64,000 bases of DNA from Fundidesulfovibrio soli (GTDB lineage Bacteria > Desulfobacterota > Desulfovibrionia > Desulfovibrionales > Desulfovibrionaceae). Where the stretch lies: positions 1-64,000 of the forward strand of contig NZ_JAKZKW010000013.1 of the NCBI RefSeq assembly GCF_022808695.1, written 5' to 3'. A model generated the notes under the pieces. It had not been told where the DNA came from and did no database searches. It saw nothing but the letters and a program-made list of their open reading frames with translations. Positions 58,756-64,000 of this stretch are shown piece after piece. The first letter of the stretch is position 1, and every line of letters starts with the position of its first letter. Both the position numbers and the translations under genes were made by a program.

Positions 58756-60449
58756 CGTCAACGCCCAAAATCCTCATCGTGGACGACAAGCCCGAGAACC
58801 TGATCGCGCTGGAGAGCGTACTGGCCCCCCTGGGTGCGGCCATCCTGAAAGCCACCACCGGCGACGAGGCTCTGCGCCTCTCCCTGCGGAACTCCTTCGC
58901 CCTGGCCATTCTGGACGTGCAGATGCCGGTGATGGACGGTTTCGAGATCGCCCGCCTGCTTCGGCTGGACATGGCGTCCAGGAACACGCCCATCATTTTC
59001 CTCTCGGCGGTCTACTCCGACGACTACCACCAGTTCCTGGGGTACCGCTCCGGCGCGGTGGACTTCATCACCAAGCCCTTCAACCCCGAGTTCCTGCTCC
59101 AGAAGGTCAACGTCTTCCTGGAGATGTACAAGAGCAATGCGGCCCTCAAGCAGAGCAAGGAGCAGCTGGAAGGCCTCCTGGACGCGCAACAGCGCACCAA
59201 CACGGCCCTCCAGAAGGAGATCGCCCGGCGCATCGCCATCGAGAACCAGCTCCAGGCCGCCAAACGCCAGGCCGAGACGCTCAGCCGCGCCAAGAGCGAG
59301 TTCCTGGCCACCATGAGCCACGAGATCCGCACGCCCCTGAACGGCATCATGGGCATGCTCCAGCTGGCCCAGTCCCTGCCCATGGACGCCGAGCTCAGGG
59401 ACTACGTGGACAACGCCCTCTCATCCAGCAGGAGCCTGCTGCGCATCCTCTCGGACATCCTGGACATCTCCAAGGTGGAGGCGGGCATGCTCGAACTGGT
59501 CGACGAGGAGTTCGACCTGGAGGAGGTCATCCGGCCCATCGTGGCATCCTTCTGCGACACCGCGGCAGGCAAAGGCATCGGCTACGAAGTCCGGGTGGCC
59601 CCGGGGGTGCCCGCCCGCCTGATGGGCGACCCGAGCCGCATGCGCCAGATTCTGTTCAACCTCGTGGGCAACGCCATCAAGTTCACCACTTCAGGCCACG
59701 TCCTGCTGGATATGTACACCCTTCCGCATTGCCCCCGGCAGGACTACGTGAACCTGCACTTCAGCGTGACGGATACGGGCATCGGCATCCCCGAGGACAA
59801 GGTGGCCCACATCTTCGGCATGTTCACGCAGGTGGAGGGAAGCTACAGCAGGCGATTCGGCGGCACGGGCCTCGGCCTGGCCATCGTGCGGCAGTTGGTG
59901 AATCTCATGGGGGGCACCCTGAGCATAGCCACCGAGCTGGGCCACGGCACCGAGATGCACGTCACCCTGCCTCTGCGCGCCAAGCTGGAGCCGGCTCAGG
60001 CCGCAAAGACGGCAGCCCGGGCCTGCTGCCCGTCGGAAAAGCCCGGCAACCGGGTGCTCGTGGTGGAGGACGAAAGCATGAACCGCCTGACCGCCGTGCG
60101 CTTCCTGCAGCACCTCGGCTTCGAATCCGTGGGCGTGTCGGACGGCCAGCAGGCGCTTGACATCCTGACCCGAAGCCGCTTCGACGTGGTGCTCATGGAC
60201 ATTCAGATGCCGGAGATGGACGGATTGGAAGCCACCCGGCGCCTGCGCGCGGGCGGCACCATCAACCGCGACGTGCCGGTGGTGGCGCTCACCGCTCACG
60301 CCATGTCCGGCGACAGGGACAGGTTCCTGGCTGCGGGGATGGACGAATATCTGACCAAACCCATGGAGATGCAGGCCCTGCGGGAGGTGCTCACCAGGCT
60401 GTTGCCCGGAGCCCCGGGACAGTGCGCCCCGGCCGGGCAGCAAGGCTGA
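58752..60449 (+). CDS. Soluble hybrid kinase: receiver, kinase core, receiver
   Basis: A 565-residue cytoplasmic protein with no membrane helix. REC1 (residues about 4-120, [10 protein letters not shown], acceptor Asp in [13 protein letters not shown]), a short coiled coil, His[17 protein letters not shown], HATPase ([18 protein letters not shown]) and REC2 (about 435-550, [22 protein letters not shown]). REC1 resembles the receiver of the neighbouring diguanylate cyclase ([25 protein letters not shown] against GAVDFLYKPVNADILLGKVAVFLEL), so the two may share phosphate from one donor. It overlaps CheB by four bases and converges with the cyclase with 12 bases between. Confidence 0.9.
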   Translation: MTSTPKILIVDDKPENLIALESVLAPLGAAILKATTGDEALRLSLRNSFALAILDVQMPVMDGFEIARLLRLDMASRNTPIIFLSAVYSDDYHQFLGYRSGAVDFITKPFNPEFLLQKVNVFLEMYKSNAALKQSKEQLEGLLDAQQRTNTALQKEIARRIAIENQLQAAKRQAETLSRAKSEFLATMSHEIRTPLNGIMGMLQLAQSLPMDAELRDYVDNALSSSRSLLRILSDILDISKVEAGMLELVDEEFDLEEVIRPIVASFCDTAAGKGIGYEVRVAPGVPARLMGDPSRMRQILFNLVGNAIKFTTSGHVLLDMYTLPHCPRQDYVNLHFSVTDTGIGIPEDKVAHIFGMFTQVEGSYSRRFGGTGLGLAIVRQLVNLMGGTLSIATELGHGTEMHVTLPLRAKLEPAQAAKTAARACCPSEKPGNRVLVVEDESMNRLTAVRFLQHLGFESVGVSDGQQALDILTRSRFDVVLMDIQMPEMDGLEATRRLRAGGTINRDVPVVALTAHAMSGDRDRFLAAGMDEYLTKPMEMQALREVLTRLLPGAPGQCAPAGQQG

Positions 60450-60461
60450 GCGGAGGGGCCG

Positions 60462-61514
60462 TCAGTCCCACTCGCAGCGGCAGGAGGGGCCGTCCATGAC
60501 GCAGCGGACGCCGAAGGCCCTGTCGCGGCCGCCCCGCTTGGCCTCGTAGAGGGCCTTGTCCGCGGCGTCCAGCAGGTGTTGCGGGTTGGACTCCTCACTG
60601 GGGCGGGCCGTGGCCACGCCGAGGCTCAGGGTCACGTGCCGCACGCCGTCCACCACGGACCCGGCATGAGGGATCGCCAGCATGCGCACCCTGGCCAGCA
60701 CCTCGTCGGCCAGCTCCATCGCCCCCTCGTGGTCCGTGCCGGGCAGCACCATGGCGAACTCCTCGCCTCCGAACCGGGCCACGAAGTCCGCCGGGCGCCT
60801 GGCCGTCCCCGAGAGCAACCTGGCCACCTCGCGCAGGCAGTTGTCTCCCTCCAGGTGGCCATAGAAGTCGTTGTAGGGCTTGAAGCCGTCGATGTCGGCC
60901 ATGACCAGCGAAACGGGCCTGCCCTCCCGGGCGGCCCGGCGCCATTCGCGCTCCAGGGTCTCGTCGAGGCAGCGGCGGTTGTGCAACCCGGTCAGGCCGT
61001 CGGCCATGGACATGCGCAGCAGCGCGTAGTTGGCCCGCTCCAGCTCATCCTTGATCCGGGTGAGTTCCTCCACCTTTTCGGCAAGCTCCTTGCGCTGCCT
61101 GTGCAGCTCCAGAAACACGGCGACCTTGCCCAGCAGGATGTCGGCGTTGACCGGCTTGTACAGGAAGTCCACCGCGCCGGAGGTGTAGCCCTTGAACACG
61201 TGGTGCTCGTCATAGGCGGCGGCGGTCAGGAAGATGATGGGCATGGCCCGGTTCTCGCGCTGGGTCCGCAAGAGGGTCGCCAGCTCGTAGCCGTCCATGC
61301 CTGGCATGCGCACGTCCACGATGGCCAGGGCGAAACTCTCGTTGAGGGCGGCGCGCAGGGCCTCCTCCCCTCCCAGCGCGTTCACGCAGGTGACGTCCAG
61401 CGCGGAAAGCACGCAGGCCAGGGCCGTCAGGTTTTCGCTCCTGTCGTCCACAAGCAGGATCTTGTCCCGCGCGTCATTCCCGACGTGTTGGTTCTTGGTC
61501 GGTTGCGTCGTCAT
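60462..61514 (-). CDS. Response regulator diguanylate cyclase (REC-GGDEF)
   Basis: A 350-residue c-di-GMP synthase of PleD/WspR type. REC at about 17-135 (ILLVDDRSEN, Asp in AIVDVRMPGMDG, switch Thr and Lys present), a short coiled-coil linker (about 140-175) and GGDEF at about 175-335 with the active site FGGEEF and, five residues before it, the RPAD inhibitory site. An inhibitory site and intact active site predict active, product-limited synthesis. The ATG start has no clear ribosome binding site. It faces the hybrid kinase tail to tail. Confidence 0.9.
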   Translation of the reverse strand: MTTQPTKNQHVGNDARDKILLVDDRSENLTALACVLSALDVTCVNALGGEEALRAALNESFALAIVDVRMPGMDGYELATLLRTQRENRAMPIIFLTAAAYDEHHVFKGYTSGAVDFLYKPVNADILLGKVAVFLELHRQRKELAEKVEELTRIKDELERANYALLRMSMADGLTGLHNRRCLDETLEREWRRAAREGRPVSLVMADIDGFKPYNDFYGHLEGDNCLREVARLLSGTARRPADFVARFGGEEFAMVLPGTDHEGAMELADEVLARVRMLAIPHAGSVVDGVRHVTLSLGVATARPSEESNPQHLLDAADKALYEAKRGGRDRAFGVRCVMDGPSCRCEWD

Positions 61515-61675
61515 GCACAATCCGGGGCAGGCGGGCGAAAGGGCCGTCCGGCTTCCCCCCGGACAGCGGTCGACTCCTAACGCCCAATTATCCGCATCCG
61601 CAATTGCACACTTTTCCGGTCTGGTAAAGATAAGCGCAAATTCAGGGCAACCAGACGGGATCCCCTCCGTAAGCG

Positions 61676-63577
61676 TCATCGCCCTGGCGGGCTCTTCAGC
61701 CCGCGCATCCTGCGCCACAGCGTGGAGCGGCTGACGCCCAGCTCCCTGGCCGCCTCGCAGACCCTTCCGCCGCAACGCTCCAGCGCCTCGCGGATGCGCT
61801 CCTGCTCGGGGTGCCGCGGGGTTTGCGCCGCCGAAGCGGGCTCTGCCGGGCCGCTCCCGGCGGGGGGGGCGTCCAGGAGGCTGTGTATCAACGCGCCTGT
61901 TATGGCCTGATCGCGATGCACGGCCACCACCCGGGCCATGACGTTCTGGAGTTCGCGCACGTTGCCGGGCCAGGCATGGGCCTGCAGCGCCGCCAGCGCG
62001 CCATCCTCCAGTTTGTAGCCTTGCTGGTGGGCCCTGTGCCCCGAGGCCTGCTCCAGAAAGTGCGCCGCCAGGCCGGGGATGTCCTCCCGGCGGGAGCGCA
62101 GGGGCGGCAGGCGCAGGCGCAGCACGTTCAGGCGGTAGAAGAGGTCGTCGCGGAAGGCCCCGGCGGCCACGAGGCGGCCCAGGTCCTTGTTGGTGGCGGC
62201 CACCACGCGCACGTCCACGGGGATCACCTGGTCGCTGCCCAGGCGCATGACCTTTTTCTCCTGCAGCACGCGCAGGAGCCTGCCCTGGGTGGGCAGGTCC
62301 ATCTCCGCGATCTCGTCCAGGAAGATGGTGCCCCCGTGGGCCAGCTCGAAGAGGCCGGGCTTGCCCTTCTGGCTGGCCCCGGTGAAAGCCCCGGGCACGT
62401 AGCCGAACAGCTCGCTCTCCAGCAGCTGGCCGGGCAGGGCAGCGCAGTTCACGGCCACGAAGGGGCCGCCCCGCCTGGCGCTGGCATTGTGGATGCCCTG
62501 GGCGAAAAGCTCCTTGCCGGTGCCGGTTTCGCCGTGGATGAGCACCGTGGCCGAAGTTCGGGCATAATCCGCGCCCATGGCCAGGGCCTGGCGCAAGGCC
62601 GGGCTCTCGCCCCGGATGTCCTGGAAGCGCGAGGCCGCCACGTGGCCCGAGGCCAGGATGCGCTTGCGCACCGTGGCCTCCATCTTCTGGATCTGGCGCA
62701 CGTCGTGGAAGGTGGCCACCGCGCCCACGGTCTCCCCGCGCACGTTGATGGCGGTGCGCGCGCACATGATCTCCTGGTCGAACACCCGCTCCACCTGGCC
62801 GGCCTGGCCCTGGCCCGTCTCCAGCAGGCGCTCGAGCCCGGAGCGGGCCCAGACCTCGCCCACCGGGCGGCCCACGGCGTCGGCCTCGGTCATGCGCAGG
62901 AGCCTGCCCGCCACGGGGTTGAGCACCGTGACCACCCCGCGCCGGTCCACTGCCAGGATGCCGTTGTCCGTTGAGGTGAGCACCGCGCGCATGAGCTGGC
63001 TCTTGGCCTTCTCCACCCTGCGGCCGTGGGCGATGCGCTTGGCCTCCCGGGCGGCGGCCAATATGCTCTGCGCCCCGCTCTCCACGGGCTGGCAGGGCAC
63101 GCCGAGACGCGAGGCGATGAGCGCCGTGATGTAGCCCCCCACCACGATCCCGGCTCCGTCCTCCCTGGCGCGCATCAGCGCCGGGGCGATGCCCTCCTGG
63201 GAATCCCATCCGTAGACGGACACCTCCACGCCGAGCATGGCCCCCATCTCCCGCGCGCCGTCGGACATGGGCGGGAAGGCCACAACCGCGATTCGCTCCG
63301 CGCGGGCCCTGGCCTTGTGCAGGGCGGTGAGCAGGTCCATGCTGGAGGTGGAGATGTCCACCACGGAGAGGTCCGGCAGGGCCTGCTGGATGCACCGGGC
63401 CGTGGCCCCACGGGAGATGACCACCTCCACCCCGGCTGCGGCCAGCTTCGCGGCGGTCTCGGCCGCGCCGTCCATGAGCCCCTCGGCCAGGCGGATGTCG
63501 TCGTGGACCCCGGCGAAGACCTGCCTGGCGGTTTCGAGCATGCCCCCGTGCAAGGCGATGAAGGCGATGGTGTCCAT
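61676..63577 (-). CDS. PrpR-type sigma-54-dependent transcription activator
   Basis: A 633-residue enhancer-binding protein. Residues 1-185 are a PrpR_N/ periplasmic-binding-like domain ([27 protein letters not shown]), about 195-305 a PAS domain, about 320-560 the AAA core (Walker A GETGTGKE 349-356, GAFTGA 396-401, Walker B GTIFLDEI) and the last 50 residues a Fis-type helix-turn-helix ([18 protein letters not shown]). The GAFTGA loop is intact, so it can activate sigma-54. Its N-terminus suggests a small carboxylate-type ligand. Divergent from the transporter gene, which has its own sigma-54 promoter. Confidence 0.93.
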   Translation of the reverse strand: MDTIAFIALHGGMLETARQVFAGVHDDIRLAEGLMDGAAETAAKLAAAGVEVVISRGATARCIQQALPDLSVVDISTSSMDLLTALHKARARAERIAVVAFPPMSDGAREMGAMLGVEVSVYGWDSQEGIAPALMRAREDGAGIVVGGYITALIASRLGVPCQPVESGAQSILAAAREAKRIAHGRRVEKAKSQLMRAVLTSTDNGILAVDRRGVVTVLNPVAGRLLRMTEADAVGRPVGEVWARSGLERLLETGQGQAGQVERVFDQEIMCARTAINVRGETVGAVATFHDVRQIQKMEATVRKRILASGHVAASRFQDIRGESPALRQALAMGADYARTSATVLIHGETGTGKELFAQGIHNASARRGGPFVAVNCAALPGQLLESELFGYVPGAFTGASQKGKPGLFELAHGGTIFLDEIAEMDLPTQGRLLRVLQEKKVMRLGSDQVIPVDVRVVAATNKDLGRLVAAGAFRDDLFYRLNVLRLRLPPLRSRREDIPGLAAHFLEQASGHRAHQQGYKLEDGALAALQAHAWPGNVRELQNVMARVVAVHRDQAITGALIHSLLDAPPAGSGPAEPASAAQTPRHPEQERIREALERCGGRVCEAARELGVSRSTLWRRMRGLKSPPGR

Positions 63578-63607
63578 GAAGATTCCCCCTGCGACATGGC
63601 GCGACGG

Positions 63608-63639
63608 ATTGAAACAGATTGAGACATAGCTGTTTCATT
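63608..63639. promoter_or_regulatory. Inverted repeat, candidate activator site
   Basis: ATTGAAACAG and CTGTTTCATT (9 of 10 match) are 12 bases apart, with TTGAGACA as a related word between. It lies in the 208-base gap of a sigma-54 activator and its target, about 50 bases upstream of the -24 site. A direct repeat CCTGCGAC (63588 and 63640) flanks it. Confidence 0.6.
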
Positions 63640-63686
63640 CCTGCGACGCAAGCGCGCAACATCCACGCATAATTGGTTTTATTATT

Positions 63687-63702
63687 TGGAACGGAACCTG
63701 CT
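63687..63702 (+). promoter_or_regulatory. Sigma-54 promoter of the transporter gene
   Basis: TGGAACGGAACCTGCT with GG at 63688-63689 and GC at 63700-63701, exactly 10 bases apart. It drives the gene at 63786 and is near the divergent sigma-54 activator gene, which should control it. Confidence 0.88.
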
Positions 63703-63785
63703 TTCAAAACGGGTGTCTTGGTTCGTCGAACCGGTCCCCGCCTGCGCCGGAGTGCGCTACGGGGCCAAACGCAAAGGAGCAGCGC

Positions 63786-64000
63786 ATGAAACTCGACTGG
63801 AAGGCCGTCCTGCCGCTGGCCATAGGAGTGATCCTGTGGTTCGTCCCCACTCCCCAGGGCCTGCAGCCCTACGCATGGCAGTATTTCGCCCTGTTCGTGG
63901 CCGTCATCGCGGCGCTGGTCATCGAGCCCATCCCGGCGGCCGCAGCCGGGCTCATGGGCGTGACCCTGGCCGCGGCGCTCAACCTGGTGCCCGCCACGGC
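63786..64000 (+). CDS. Anion:sodium symporter (DASS/SLC13 family), 3' end outside window
   Basis: The first 71 residues of an inner-membrane transporter, cut by the window end. MKLDWKAVLPLAIGVILWFVP then QPYAWQYFALFVAVIAALVIEPIPAAAAGLMGVTLAAAL match the opening of YbhI/CitT/TtdT-type di- and tricarboxylate carriers. AAAGGAG six bases before ATG. A sigma-54 promoter and the divergent PrpR-type activator imply induction by a carboxylate; the substrate is not identifiable. Confidence 0.8.
   Translation, partial: MKLDWKAVLPLAIGVILWFVPTPQGLQPYAWQYFALFVAVIAALVIEPIPAAAAGLMGVTLAAALNLVPAT

Noticed and set aside
61515-63707. Upstream continuation of the diguanylate cyclase frame to 63707
   Set aside because: Lies antiparallel in frame within the sigma-54 activator gene and has no protein-like content; the ATG at 61514 matches the REC start.

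Overview
The window is a high-GC chromosomal segment that most resembles a flagellated, sulfate-reducer-like member of the Desulfovibrionaceae (Desulfobacterota). This rests on family-level resemblance of many proteins (the N-terminally extended HflX, a fused CobA-HemD, a stand-alone IMP cyclohydrolase, FlgB to FliI in one run), on two clear sigma-54 promoters and on gene texture. No 16S gene or named marker confirms it. Base composition is uniformly GC-rich except for a short AT-richer patch at about 22.1-23.1 kb, the gene near 30 kb and the start of the second chemoreceptor.

Layout. 0.4-8.0 kb (minus strand): a six-gene glycan locus with a large membrane glycosyltransferase, two SAM methyltransferases, a polyprenyl-type GT2 and two PLP sugar aminotransferases. 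8.04-8.14 kb: a small MITE-like element. 8.1-11.2 kb (minus): a polar amino acid ABC importer. 11.3-12.95 kb (minus): two coupled unknowns, one with four MshEN-like repeats and one with TPRs. 13.0-17.3 kb (plus): a MacA/LolD/FtsX-type export system. 17.5-22.1 kb: a metal permease, a small unknown, cyclophilin, a CMD-family protein, CobA-HemD and PurN. 22.1-23.1 kb: AT-richer patch with a small membrane protein and two micro-ORFs. 23.1-29.7 kb: VOC protein, AlaS, lipoprotein, RecA, MscL and a thiouridylase-like enzyme. 29.8-31.8 kb: a cysteine-cluster protein and a 3-hydroxyisobutyrate-dehydrogenase-type enzyme. 32.1-41.6 kb (plus): two chemoreceptors, a CHASE2 adenylate/guanylate cyclase and a very large FecR-TPR-beta-barrel protein. 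41.6-47.1 kb (minus): a hydrolase, an outer-membrane protein, tRNA-Phe, HflX, IMP cyclohydrolase and a TPR protein. 47.4-53.4 kb (plus): flgB-flgC-fliE-fliF-fliG-fliH-fliI behind a sigma-54 promoter. 53.5-61.5 kb: a phosphorelay/methylation cassette (triple-receiver hybrid kinase, CheR, CheB, second hybrid kinase) facing a receiver-GGDEF diguanylate cyclase. 61.7-64 kb: a PrpR-type sigma-54 activator divergent from an anion transporter that has its own sigma-54 promoter.

How it fits together. Signalling dominates the right half: chemoreceptors, cAMP/cGMP and c-di-GMP synthesis, methyl-transfer modules and sigma-54 control sit around a basal-body operon, which suggests coordinated control of motility and surface behaviour (inference). 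The most unusual observations are: hflX has no ATG/GTG/TTG start for its conserved N-terminus and appears to start at ATC behind a perfect ribosome binding site; a hairpin element occurs three times, always downstream of a gene and in the gene's sense, with compensatory base changes; a 102-bp element lies between CTAG duplications; and a cyclase sits next to a single-chain FecR-TPR-barrel protein.
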